From CAXTKD01 sp964244885 (GTDB taxonomy: Bacteria; Pseudomonadota; Alphaproteobacteria; Sphingomonadales; Sphingomonadaceae): DNA of 64,000 bases. The translations under genes and the position numbers were made by a program. This document shows positions 10,156 to 18,354 of this stretch, in pieces. The stretch spans positions 1 to 64,000 of the forward strand of contig CAXTKD010000011.1 of the NCBI GenBank assembly GCA_964244885.1, in the 5' to 3' direction. The notes beneath the pieces were generated by a model. That model did no database searches, was not told where the DNA came from, and worked only from the letters and a program-made list of their open reading frames with translations. Each line of letters starts with the position of its first letter. The stretch's first letter is position 1.

Positions 10156-11595
10156 ATGGCCGATCATCTGAAATTCTATGTCGACGGCGCCTGGGTCGAT
10201 CCGGCGACCCCGAAGACGCTCGATGTCATCAATCCCGCGACCGAGGCGGTCGCCGGTCGCATCAGCCTCGGCTCCGCCGCAGACGTCGATCGCGCCGCCA
10301 GGGCCGCGCGCACGGCGTTCGAAAGCTGGTCGCGGACCAGCCGCGAGGAGCGGCTCGGCTATCTCGGCGCGATCCTCGCCGAATATCAGAAGCGCTACGC
10401 CGACATGGCGGCGGCGATCACCGAGGAGATGGGCGCGCCGGCGTGGCTCGCCAGCCAGGCGCAGGCGGCGGTGGGCATGATGCACATCCAGACCGCGATC
10501 GGCGTGCTCAAGGACTATCGCTTCGAGGAGACGCGCGGCACCACCCTTCTGGCGAAGGAGCCGATCGGCGTCTGCGGCTTCATCACGCCGTGGAACTGGC
10601 CCGCCAACCAGATCCTCGCCAAATGCGCGCCGGCGCTCGCGGTCGGCTGCACGATGGTGTTGAAGCCGAGCGAGATCGCGCCCTTCTCGGCGCATGTGTT
10701 CGCCGAGATCGTCCATGCGGCGGGGCTGCCGGCGGGGGTGTTCAACCTCGTCGACGGCGACGGGCCGACGGTCGGCGCGGCGATCGCCTCGCATCCCGAG
10801 GTCGACATGGTGTCGTTCACCGGCTCGACCCGCGCCGGGATCGAGGTCGCGAAGGCGGCGGCCGACACCGTCAAGCGCGTCCACCAGGAGCTTGGCGGCA
10901 AGTCGCCCAACATCGTGCTCGACGACGCCGACCTCGCCACCGCGATCCCGGCCGGAGTCGGCGGGGTGATGATGAACTCGGGCCAGTCCTGCAACGCGCC
11001 GACCCGGATGCTCGTGCCGCACGGGCGGATGGAGGCGGTGAAGGCGATCGCCGCCGCCGCCGCCGGGGCGTTCACGGTCGGCGATCCGTCGGGCAACGCC
11101 AAGTTGGGGCCGGTGGTCAGTCAAACCCAGTGGGACAAGATCCAGCGGCTGATCCAGACCGGCATCGACGAGGGCGCCTCGCTGGTGGCGGGCGGCACCG
11201 GGCGGCCGGATGGGCTCGACAAGGGCTATTACGTCAGGCCGACGGTGTTCGCCGACGTGACGCCCGGCATGACGATCGCGCGCGAGGAAATCTTCGGGCC
11301 CGTCCTCGCCATCCTCGGCTACACGGACGAGGAAGACGCCATCGCCCAGGCCAACGACACGCCCTACGGCCTCGCCGCCTACGTCCAGTCGGCGGACCCG
11401 GCGCGGGCGCGCAAGGTCGCGGCGCGGCTGCGGGCGGGCCAGGTCAACATCAACGGCGCCGGCATGGACCCGATGGCGCCGTTCGGCGGCTACAAGCAGT
11501 CGGGCAACGGCCGTGAATGGGGCGACCACGCCTTCGGCGAGTTCCTTGAGACCAAGGCGGTGCTCGGCGGCGCGGAGGCGGTCGCGGCGGAGTAG
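10156..11595 (+). CDS. NAD(P)+-dependent aldehyde dehydrogenase
   Basis: A 479-residue ALDH-superfamily enzyme. The catalytic residues are Glu245 (QELGGKSP) and Cys279 (GQSCNAPTR). The cofactor region includes PWNWPANQI and the FTGSTRAG loop. It oxidises an aldehyde to the acid; the substrate is not predictable. A GGGGAG RBS precedes the ATG at 10156. It stands alone between the CnoX operon and an exported aldolase gene, with no clear pathway partner. Confidence 0.9.
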   Translation: MADHLKFYVDGAWVDPATPKTLDVINPATEAVAGRISLGSAADVDRAARAARTAFESWSRTSREERLGYLGAILAEYQKRYADMAAAITEEMGAPAWLASQAQAAVGMMHIQTAIGVLKDYRFEETRGTTLLAKEPIGVCGFITPWNWPANQILAKCAPALAVGCTMVLKPSEIAPFSAHVFAEIVHAAGLPAGVFNLVDGDGPTVGAAIASHPEVDMVSFTGSTRAGIEVAKAAADTVKRVHQELGGKSPNIVLDDADLATAIPAGVGGVMMNSGQSCNAPTRMLVPHGRMEAVKAIAAAAAGAFTVGDPSGNAKLGPVVSQTQWDKIQRLIQTGIDEGASLVAGGTGRPDGLDKGYYVRPTVFADVTPGMTIAREEIFGPVLAILGYTDEEDAIAQANDTPYGLAAYVQSADPARARKVAARLRAGQVNINGAGMDPMAPFGGYKQSGNGREWGDHAFGEFLETKAVLGGAEAVAAE

Positions 11596-11619
11596 CTTGG
11601 CGCGACACCCTGTCGCGTT

Positions 11620-11650
11620 TTGCACACTAGACAGGCGTCTTGCATACAAT
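11620..11650 (+). promoter_or_regulatory. Candidate promoter/operator of the exported aldolase gene
   Basis: TTGCAC at 11620-11625 and TACAAT at 11645-11650 resemble -35 and -10 boxes with a 19-base spacer. The -10 overlaps the near-palindrome TTGCATACAA (11640-11649), a shape common for dimeric repressor sites. The downstream ATG is at 11710. The spacing is slightly long, so confidence is low. Confidence 0.35.
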
Positions 11651-11709
11651 TAGCCTCGCTTGGCGGGGAGGGACCAACGACATCCCCACAACAACTGGGG
11701 AGGTCTGAC

Positions 11710-12819
11710 ATGGATATCTTGAAACGCGATTTTCTTCTGGCGGGCGCCGTCGTCGGCGCGGGCGTGGTGGCGAGCTCGGCCCTCGCGCAGGGCCGCTCCA
11801 GCCGGCCGATCAACACCGGCAAGCAGCCGTCGACCGTCGACACCAACTACAAGCCCCGCCGCCTCAACAAGTGCATCGAGCTCTGGGAGGACGGCCAGCC
11901 GATCTACTACACCGGCGCCGGCGTCGGCCCGAACGTCGATCCGTACGAGCAGGGCAAGAAGATGTGCAAGACCTGGGCGGACGCCATCTCTTACGAGATG
12001 GAGCACGGCTGCTTCGACCTGAAGGAGCTGCGCGAGTTCATGCGCGGGCTGAAGGACGGCGGCGGCACCCGCTCGGGCCACCGCTTCCCGACGGTCTTCG
12101 TCTCGCCGCCGATCATCGGACTCGACGAGCCCTATGCGCGCGCCAACACCTGGATGATCGAGCAGCTGCTGTGCACCGGCGTGATGGGCCTGCACATCTG
12201 CCATGCCCGCGATCCCAAGGCGATCGAGACCTATATGCACATGGGGGCGCGCTACCCGTTCCCCGATTTCCCCAACACGCCCAAGGTCGCGATGCGCGGC
12301 ATCCGGGGCAACAGCGCGAGCTACGCGGCGGACATCTGGGGCGTCTCGGGCGGCACCTACCAGCACATCGCCGACCTCTGGCCGCTCAATCCGCGCGGCG
12401 AGATCATCTTCGGCGTCAAGATCGAGGACACCTACGCCGACAGGACCGTCGCACAGACGCTGGCGATCCCCGGCCTCGCGATGGCCGAATGGGGCCCTGG
12501 CGACCACAACCTCTGGCTCAACGGCTATCACGGGGTCGAGGACGGCGGCCTGTCGGGCCACCCGGTGGTCCGCGACGCCGGCGGCCGGGTCACCTCCGAC
12601 GTCTCGGCGCTTCCCAATATGGAAGCGGTGCGCGCCAGGGTGCTCGCCGAGTGCAAGAAGAACAAGGTGATGTTCCTCAACGCCGCCGAGACCGAGCCCG
12701 GCCACAACAACGTCGTCCAGCAGATCAAGGACGGCACGATGGTGGTCGCCGCCGGCCAGGGCGGCGAGGACGTGGCGATCATGGGCCGCGAGTTCACCAA
12801 GCGCCGCATGCCGGTCTGA
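11710..12819 (+). CDS. HpcH/HpaI aldolase-family protein with export signal
   Basis: A 369-residue protein whose C-terminal two thirds match the HpcH/HpaI (class II, metal-dependent) aldolase/citrate lyase family; the IEDTYAD segment (about residues 238-244) is the usual acidic motif. Residues 1-27 look like a signal peptide with a Tat-like start (KRDFLLAG, then a hydrophobic stretch ending ALAQ). Exported members of this family appear in sphingomonads, but their substrates are unknown. GGGGAGG precedes the ATG. It may cleave or form a C-C bond in a 2-oxo acid; this is inferred from family only. Confidence 0.8.
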   Translation: MDILKRDFLLAGAVVGAGVVASSALAQGRSSRPINTGKQPSTVDTNYKPRRLNKCIELWEDGQPIYYTGAGVGPNVDPYEQGKKMCKTWADAISYEMEHGCFDLKELREFMRGLKDGGGTRSGHRFPTVFVSPPIIGLDEPYARANTWMIEQLLCTGVMGLHICHARDPKAIETYMHMGARYPFPDFPNTPKVAMRGIRGNSASYAADIWGVSGGTYQHIADLWPLNPRGEIIFGVKIEDTYADRTVAQTLAIPGLAMAEWGPGDHNLWLNGYHGVEDGGLSGHPVVRDAGGRVTSDVSALPNMEAVRARVLAECKKNKVMFLNAAETEPGHNNVVQQIKDGTMVVAAGQGGEDVAIMGREFTKRRMPV

Positions 12820-12849
12820 TCAGGCAACCCGCTGGGGCAGCGGCTTGCC

Positions 12850-13845
12850 CTAGCGGGTCCTGCCCCGCGTATCGGGCGTCAGGGTCACCCCCATCGCCTG
12901 GCCCGGCGGGCGCCGCATGACGAAGCGCACTTTGCGGTTGCGAAAGTCGAGCGACACCCGGCGGAAGATCTCCAGTACGTCGCTGCCGAGCAGCATCGCG
13001 GGCTCCTTCTCCAGCCCGAACAGCTTGAACGGCGGCAGGTCGGCGAAGACGACGGGGACGTTGCGGAGCGTCACGCCGCCCAGCCGGACCTCGGGCAGCA
13101 CCGCGGCGTTGGCGCTCACCGTCTGGCCGGTGACGCTGATCATCGTCACCACCGTCGTCGCCGGCGGCGTCTTGCGATTGCGGAAGATGCGTTCCTGGAG
13201 CGCGGAGTTCCCGATGGTCACCTCGCTCCCGGTGTCGATCACCGCGAGGATGCGAGTCGCGTTGACCGCCGCCTGAGTCAGGATCAGCTGGCCGTTGCGC
13301 CGCCGCGCGGTGATGACGATCTCGTCCGGCAGCGTCATCACCGGGGTGCGCGCATCCTGGATGGTCACGGTCTTCCTGTCGAAGTCGAGCATCAGCCGCT
13401 GCTCGGCGAGCGCGTCGATGCCGAGCAGGCCTTGCGCCCCGAGATAGGCCTCGGGCAGCGCCGGCGCCTCGATGCCGGGAATGACGCTGTTGCCGATCTT
13501 GAGATGGTCGAGGATCACGGTGTCGACCCGGCTCGGCCCGGCGATGCTTTGCAGCAGCACCGGATCGCCCGGCGGCAGCGCCAATTGCTTCGACAGCGTC
13601 AGGCCGATCACCGAGCGGTCGGCGCCACTATCGACGAGGAAGCGGTAGGGGCCGCTGCCGTTGACTCCCACCTGGACGAACATCCGCGACTTGATCTGCC
13701 GCGCCGCTAGGCTCTCGCCGGTGATCTCCAGCTTGTCGTCGAGCGTCGCGGTGGGAATGGCCGGACCGGAAACCGTGGGAGCGGAAGGCGTTACCGCAGT
13801 CGAGGCCTGCAGCAAAATGGCGAGGAGCAGGGGCGTGATGGACAT
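12850..13845 (-). CDS. Retropepsin-like aspartic protease, secreted
   Basis: About 331 residues with two aspartic-protease half-sites, FLVDSGADRSV and AVIDTGSEVTI, each holding the catalytic D-S/T-G triad. This is the bacterial pepsin/retropepsin-like layout with both lobes in one chain. A hydrophobic start (ITPLLLAILLQ) looks like a signal peptide, so the enzyme probably works in the periplasm. I start at the ATG at 13845; a GTG at 13908 in frame would add 21 residues but lacks a better RBS. It is divergent from the phenol_MetA-like gene. Confidence 0.78.
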   Translation of the reverse strand: MSITPLLLAILLQASTAVTPSAPTVSGPAIPTATLDDKLEITGESLAARQIKSRMFVQVGVNGSGPYRFLVDSGADRSVIGLTLSKQLALPPGDPVLLQSIAGPSRVDTVILDHLKIGNSVIPGIEAPALPEAYLGAQGLLGIDALAEQRLMLDFDRKTVTIQDARTPVMTLPDEIVITARRRNGQLILTQAAVNATRILAVIDTGSEVTIGNSALQERIFRNRKTPPATTVVTMISVTGQTVSANAAVLPEVRLGGVTLRNVPVVFADLPPFKLFGLEKEPAMLLGSDVLEIFRRVSLDFRNRKVRFVMRRPPGQAMGVTLTPDTRGRTR

Positions 13846-13933
13846 TCGGGCAAGTTGCGCCACCGCCGCCAAAACGGCAAGCGGCAGGCGCTCGCACCAT
13901 TGCGGCACTGCCGTCGATGCTTAGGATAACGTG

Positions 13934-14659
13934 ATGAGAATTGCGGTGTTCACGGCCGGCGCCTTGCTGATCGCGTCGGGCGAAGCCGCTGCCGGTCCGC
14001 CCTACGTCACCGACGATCCCGAGCCGACGGACCCGGGCGGATGGGAAATCTACGCCTTCACCACAGGCGCCACGACACCGGGAGGGTTCGACGGCGCCAC
14101 CGGGCTGGACCTCAACTATGGCGCCGCTCCCGGGGTCCAGCTGACCGCGACCCTGCCGCTGGACTACACGCACCGGCGAGGCACGCAGGTCGGAATCGGC
14201 GATGCCGAAATCGGCGTCAAATACCGTTTCCTGCACCGCGAGAGCGCCGGCCTGGCGATCGCCGTCTTCCCCCGTATCATCCTGCCGACGGCGGGCAAGC
14301 GCTTCGGCTCGGGGCGCGTCGCCTTGCTGCTGCCGCTCTGGGGCCAGCAGGATTTTGGGCCGTGGTCGCTGTTCGGGGGCGGCGGCTACGCGATCAACCC
14401 GGGATCCGGAAACCGCAATTTCTGGCAGGGCGGGGTCGCGCTCAGCCGCGAGATGTCCTCCCGCCTGTCGCTGGGAGGTGAGATAACGCGCCAAGGCGCC
14501 GACGCCGCCGGCGCGCGCAGCTACACCGCCGCCAACATCGGCGGCACCTACAGGCTATCGGGGCCGTTCGCGATTCTCGCCTCCGCCGGGCCGGGCCTGT
14601 CGCACCGCCGGGACGGGGGCCGGTTCAACGCCTATCTCGCACTCGCGATGCTGTTCTAG
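13934..14659 (+). CDS. Outer-membrane protein of the MetA-pathway-of-phenol-degradation family
   Basis: A 241-residue protein with a signal peptide (about 1-20, ending AAA-G) and the diagnostic GPPYVTDDPEPTDPG start of the mature chain, followed by alternating strand-like segments and a terminal aromatic residue (AMLF). This fits the Phenol_MetA_deg beta-barrel family, proposed to pass hydrophobic molecules. ATG 13934 is preferred over the adjacent GTG 13931 because AGGA lies seven bases upstream. The next gene starts 10 bases after the stop, so they are co-transcribed. Confidence 0.78.
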   Translation: MRIAVFTAGALLIASGEAAAGPPYVTDDPEPTDPGGWEIYAFTTGATTPGGFDGATGLDLNYGAAPGVQLTATLPLDYTHRRGTQVGIGDAEIGVKYRFLHRESAGLAIAVFPRIILPTAGKRFGSGRVALLLPLWGQQDFGPWSLFGGGGYAINPGSGNRNFWQGGVALSREMSSRLSLGGEITRQGADAAGARSYTAANIGGTYRLSGPFAILASAGPGLSHRRDGGRFNAYLALAMLF

Positions 14660-14668
14660 GAGCCAAGC

Positions 14669-15442
14669 ATGACCGACGACACGCGCGCGCAGTTGAGCAA
14701 GGTGCCTGCGATCACCCTCGGCTTCTGGGTCATCAAAATCCTCGCGACGACGCTCGGCGAGACCGGCGGCGACACCGTCAGCATGACGATGAACCTGGGC
14801 TACCTCGTCGGCACCGCGATCTTCCTCGCCATCCTCGTCGTGCTGGTCTGGCTGCAGATTTGCGCCGCGCGCTTCCATCCCTTCCTCTACTGGGCGACGA
14901 TCATCGCCTCGACCACCGCCGGCACGACGATGGCGGACTTCGCGACGCGGTCGCTCGGCATCGGCTATGCCGGCGGGTCGGCGCTGCTGTTCGCGCTGGT
15001 GCTGGCGTCGCTGGCGCTCTGGTACTGGCGGCTCGGCTCGGTGTCGGTCGACAGCGTGCACGAGCCGCGCGCCGAACTGTTCTATTGGATCACCATCACC
15101 GTCTCGCAAACGCTCGGCACCGCGCTCGGCGACTGGACGGCGGACGACAGCGGGCTTGGCTATATCGGCGCGGCGCTGCTCTTCGCCTCGATGCTTGGCA
15201 TTCTCGCCGGCCTCTATTTCTGGACTCGCGTCAGCCGCGTGCTGCTGTTCTGGGCGGCGTTCATCCTGACCCGGCCGCTTGGCGCGACGGTCGGCGACTT
15301 CCTCGACAAGCCGATCGACCACGGCGGCCTGGCGTTCAGCCGCCCGCTCGCGACCGCGGTGCTCGCCGTCGCCATCCTCGCCGGGATCCTGCTGCTGCCG
15401 CAGCGCGCGGGACGTTCGAGCGCGGGCAAGAGCGGTTTATGA
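14669..15442 (+). CDS. COG4705-type membrane protein with four internal repeats
   Basis: A 257-residue inner-membrane protein. Four copies of a short motif begin alternate helices: KILATTLGETGGD (residues 24-36), ASTTAGTTMAD, SQTLGTALGD and TRPLGATVGD. Each is followed by a hydrophobic segment, giving roughly eight helices in pairs. COG4705 proteins are annotated only as uncharacterised membrane-anchored proteins. The repeated Thr-Gly-Asp motifs look like a four-fold lined pore or metal site, but that is inference. It follows the barrel-protein gene in one operon. Confidence 0.75.
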   Translation: MTDDTRAQLSKVPAITLGFWVIKILATTLGETGGDTVSMTMNLGYLVGTAIFLAILVVLVWLQICAARFHPFLYWATIIASTTAGTTMADFATRSLGIGYAGGSALLFALVLASLALWYWRLGSVSVDSVHEPRAELFYWITITVSQTLGTALGDWTADDSGLGYIGAALLFASMLGILAGLYFWTRVSRVLLFWAAFILTRPLGATVGDFLDKPIDHGGLAFSRPLATAVLAVAILAGILLLPQRAGRSSAGKSGL

Positions 15443-15455
15443 TCGGACGGATTCA

Positions 15456-15477
15456 CCCCTCCCCTGAAGGGGAGGGG
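15456..15477. repeat. Half-unit of the C/G-rich inverted repeat; possible bidirectional terminator
   Basis: CCCCTCCCC-TGAA-GGGGAGGGG is a perfect 9-bp stem with a 4-base loop, 14 bases after the COG4705 stop and 31 before the bioB stop. It is a short form of the repeats at 19724, 25357 and 38214. There is no T-run, so Rho-independent termination is uncertain. Confidence 0.75.
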
Positions 15478-15507
15478 CTTCATGGCTCGCCCTCATCACA
15501 AACCGCT

Positions 15508-16497
15508 CTAAGCCGCGACGCTCTCCCGCGTTGCCGCCGGCCGCTCGGCGCTCATGCCGAAGCTGCTCAGCATCGCCGCGTCCTCGTCCTCGCTCTGGTT
15601 CGGCGTCGTCAGCAGCTTGCCGCCGACGAAGAAGCTGTTGGCGCCGGCGACGAAGCACAGCGCCTGCATCGCGGTGCTCATCGTCTCGCGCCCCGCCGAC
15701 AGGCGGACGTAGGACGCCGGCAGCATGATCCGGGCGACCGCGATCAACCGCACGATGTCGATCTCGTCCAGCGGCGGCGAGTCGCCCAGGGGCGTGCCGG
15801 GGATCGGCACCAGCCGGTTGATCGGAACCGATTCGGGATGCGGGCTCATCGCCGCGAGCTCGACCAGCAGGCCGAGCCGGTCGTCCAGTTCCTCGCCCAT
15901 GCCGACGATGCCGCCGCAGCACAGCTTCAGCCCGGCGTCGCGCGCCTTCGCCAGCGTGTCGAGCCGGTCGTCGTAGGTCCGCGTCGTCACGACCTTCGGG
16001 TAATAGTCGCGCCCGCTGTCGAGGTTGTGGTTGTAATAGTCGAGCCCCGCCTCGGCGAGCGCCTCGGCCTGGCCGTCCCTCAGCATCCCGAGCGTCGCGC
16101 AGGTCTCGAGGCCCAGCGCCTTGACCTCGCGGATCAGCGCCGCGACCCTGGGCACGTCGCGGTCCTTGAGATCGCGCCACGCGGCGCCCATGCAGAAGCG
16201 CGAGGCGCCGCCGTCGCGCGCCGCGATCGCCGCGTCGAGCACCGGCTGCAGGTCCATCAGCCTGGTCGCCGCGACCCCGGTGTCGAAGCTCGCCGACTGC
16301 GCGCAATATCCGCAATTCTCGGCGCAGCCGCCGGTCTTGATCGACAAGAGCTGCGAGGTCTGGACCTTCGTCGCGTCGAAGTGCGCGCGGAGCGCGGTCT
16401 GCGCGTCGTAGATCAGGTCCGGAAGCGGCCGCGCGAACTGCGCGCGGGCCTGTTCGATCGTCCAGTCGTGGCGTGGCATGGTCATGGCCGTTTCCAT
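15508..16497 (-). CDS. bioB: Biotin synthase
   Basis: A 329-residue radical-SAM enzyme that inserts sulfur into dethiobiotin in the last step of biotin synthesis. The SAM-cluster motif CxxxCxxC is Cys58, Cys62, Cys65 (GGCAENCGYC). Family landmarks follow: YYNHNLDS, RTYDDRL, CCGGIVGMGE and PIPGTPL. It stands apart from other bio genes here. It is divergent from gapR and converges on the COG4705 gene across a C/G-rich hairpin. An in-frame ATG four codons later is possible. Confidence 0.96.
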   Translation of the reverse strand: METAMTMPRHDWTIEQARAQFARPLPDLIYDAQTALRAHFDATKVQTSQLLSIKTGGCAENCGYCAQSASFDTGVAATRLMDLQPVLDAAIAARDGGASRFCMGAAWRDLKDRDVPRVAALIREVKALGLETCATLGMLRDGQAEALAEAGLDYYNHNLDSGRDYYPKVVTTRTYDDRLDTLAKARDAGLKLCCGGIVGMGEELDDRLGLLVELAAMSPHPESVPINRLVPIPGTPLGDSPPLDEIDIVRLIAVARIMLPASYVRLSAGRETMSTAMQALCFVAGANSFFVGGKLLTTPNQSEDEDAAMLSSFGMSAERPAATRESVAA

Positions 16498-16569
16498 AAT
16501 GGCTACGGCTTGCGCCGCAAACCCGCCCCCACTAGCGTCCCGGCTCTTTTCGAATCGGGGAATTCACAC

Positions 16570-16815
16570 ATGGCGTCAGGGACGGTTTCGGCCGAGCAAT
16601 TGCGGTTGTTCATCGAGCGCGTCGAGCGGCTCGAGGAAGAGCGCAAGGGCATCTCGGAGGACGTGAAGGACGTCTATTCCGAAGCCAAGGGGCAGGGCTA
16701 CGACACCAAGACGATGCGGGCGATCGTCAAGCTCCGCAAGATGGACCGCGACGCCCGCATGGAGCAGGACGCGCTGCTCGACACGTACAAGGCGGCGCTG
16801 GGGCTGGCGGACTGA
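16570..16815 (+). CDS. gapR: GapR-family nucleoid-associated protein (DUF2312)
   Basis: An 81-residue basic/acidic helical protein matching DUF2312 over its whole length: a coiled-coil start (EQLRLFIERVERLEEERKG, key heptads only), the SEDVKDVYSEAKGQGYD turn and the KTMRAIVKLRKMD helix. In Caulobacter GapR binds over-twisted DNA and helps replication and transcription. Sphingomonads often carry several paralogues, so this may be one of them. It is divergent from bioB. Confidence 0.92.
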   Translation: MASGTVSAEQLRLFIERVERLEEERKGISEDVKDVYSEAKGQGYDTKTMRAIVKLRKMDRDARMEQDALLDTYKAALGLAD

Positions 16816-16845
16816 CAGCAAAGCCGGAAAGGGGTAGGAGAAATC

Positions 16846-16976
16846 ATGACCTTCGCCCTCGACCGACGTTCTTCCTCGTCCTCGCGGGCGCCGCCGCGCT
16901 GCTGCCGCGCGAGGCGTTCGCGCGTGCGCCTCTCGTCCCGCCGTCGCCTTTCCCCGCGCCGGAGCAGGAGGCGCTG
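16846..16976 (+). pseudogene. Out-of-frame start and signal peptide of the alpha/beta hydrolase
   Basis: An ATG at 16846 follows a near-perfect RBS (AGGAG at 16836-16840), but its frame stops at 17049. The frame of the downstream hydrolase, read back through 16863-16976, encodes a typical signal peptide (core FFLVLAGAAALL, end EAFA) yet has no ATG or GTG start. The two frames differ by two bases modulo three, so one missing base (or two extra) between about 16850 and 16872 explains both. It could be a true mutation or a sequencing error. Confidence 0.7.
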
Positions 16977-17840
16977 GTGCCGGTCCAGGGCGGCCGAATC
17001 TACGTCCGCGTCAACGGCGACCTCCAGGCCAAGCGTCCGCCGCTGCTGATGATCCACGGCGGCCCCGGCGGCACCCACGCGGGCTTCGTTCCGGCCACAG
17101 CCCTCGCCGGCGACCGCGCGGTCATCCTCTACGACCAGCTCGATTCGGGCCGCTCCGACGCGCCGAACGACCCCGCCAACTGGACCGTCCCGCGCTTCGT
17201 CGACGAGATCGACGCGATCCGCACGCACTTCGGCGTCGAGCGCCTGCACGTCCTCGGCGCCAGCTGGGGCGGAACGGTGGCGCTCGAATATGCCGCGCGC
17301 AAACCCAAGGGCCTCGCCAGCACCATTCTCCAAAGTCCGCTGGTTTCGACCAAGACTTGGCTCGCCGACGCGGCGATCCTGCGCGGCGAGCTTCCCGCTG
17401 GCGTCCAGTCGCAGCTCACCGCCTGCGAGACCCTGGCGCCGCCGCCGGCTCCGGTCTGCGACGCCGCGACCGCCGCCTTCTACAAGGCCTTCAACCGCCG
17501 CGTTCCCGCGACCCCCGATCTCAGCGCCTATGCCAGGACGCTGCCGGTGCCCTTCGGCAAGCCGCTCTACGAAGGAATGTGGGGCGCCAGCGAGTTCGTC
17601 AGCACCGGCTCGCTTCGCACCTACGATGGCGAACCGCTTCTGAAACGGCTCGACGGCCGCCGCACGCTGTTCATGGCGGGCGAGTTCGACGAGGCGCGCC
17701 CCGCCACCGTCGCCGCCTTCGCGAGGGCAGCGCACGCGCATTTCGTCGAGGTGAAGGGCGCCGCCCACGGCATCCTCAACGACCAGCCCGCGCACTTCCT
17801 GGCGATCGTCGACAAGTGGACGCACGCGCACGACACCTAG
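16977..17840 (+). CDS. Proline-iminopeptidase-like alpha/beta hydrolase
   Basis: The intact frame encodes 287 residues of an S33-type alpha/beta hydrolase: oxyanion segment HGGPGG (about residues 23-28), nucleophile elbow GASWGG with its serine near residue 95, and a C-terminal Asp/His pair in FDEARP and GAAHG. The family releases N-terminal proline or cleaves related small peptides and esters. The GTG at 16977 is only the first start in this frame. The real start is probably the ATG at 16846, in another frame, with a signal peptide between. If the shift is real, export is lost. Its stop overlaps the convergent gene as CTAG. Confidence 0.75.
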   Translation: MPVQGGRIYVRVNGDLQAKRPPLLMIHGGPGGTHAGFVPATALAGDRAVILYDQLDSGRSDAPNDPANWTVPRFVDEIDAIRTHFGVERLHVLGASWGGTVALEYAARKPKGLASTILQSPLVSTKTWLADAAILRGELPAGVQSQLTACETLAPPPAPVCDAATAAFYKAFNRRVPATPDLSAYARTLPVPFGKPLYEGMWGASEFVSTGSLRTYDGEPLLKRLDGRRTLFMAGEFDEARPATVAAFARAAHAHFVEVKGAAHGILNDQPAHFLAIVDKWTHAHDT

Positions 17841-18154
17841 CGCGTCCCCATCCGCCCGCGCCACGCCATCGCGATCGCGCTTTCCAGCGTCGCCTTGTCG
17901 GCCGTGGCCAGGGTCACCATCGTGGCGCCCCCGCGTCCCCAGCCGCCCGGCACCGGCTGGAACACGCCGGGCTCGGCCGCGACCAGCATCGCCTGCTCGT
18001 CGGGCGTCAGCTTGACCATGCCGTGGTCCGGCCCCTGCGCGCCGAGAGTCGCAAAGATGCCCTTCTTCACACGGAAGTCGGCGTGGCCGAAGTGCGATCC
18101 CTCGAACGCCCCCTCCTGCGAAAGCGCAATCCTTCGGAACTCGTCAGCCGTCAT
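17837..18154 (-). CDS. MmcQ/YjbR family protein
   Basis: A 105-residue protein with the MmcQ/YjbR pattern: a start like MTADEFRRIALS, then the SHFGHADFRV and KKGIFATL strands, VKLTPDEQAML, and a C-terminal helix region. The fold is a small alpha/beta 'double-wing' related to DNA-binding domains, but no molecular role is proven. The ATG at 18154 is chosen because the family start aligns there; longer frames add low-complexity sequence. It converges on the hydrolase gene. Confidence 0.82.
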   Translation of the reverse strand: MTADEFRRIALSQEGAFEGSHFGHADFRVKKGIFATLGAQGPDHGMVKLTPDEQAMLVAAEPGVFQPVPGGWGRGGATMVTLATADKATLESAIAMAWRGRMGTR

Positions 18155-18354
18155 TTCCGGCGCGGCGCCTTCAGGTTGTTGCCCGCCGTGACCATATACC
18201 GGCGAGCGCCCGGGCGTCATCTTGGTCTTCCAACGATGCTTTAGGCGAAAGCCGGAACGGGTTCGTTCCGCCGCGCTTGCGTTCAACCTTGCATGCAATA
18301 AAGATACCAGCCACGGATGGTGAGAGCGGCTGTGAGTGGCGGGACGTTGGAGAC

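Noticed and set aside
15456..15477. Rho-independent terminator
   Set aside because: The stem is perfect but no T-run follows on either strand, so I list it as a repeat with possible terminator activity.
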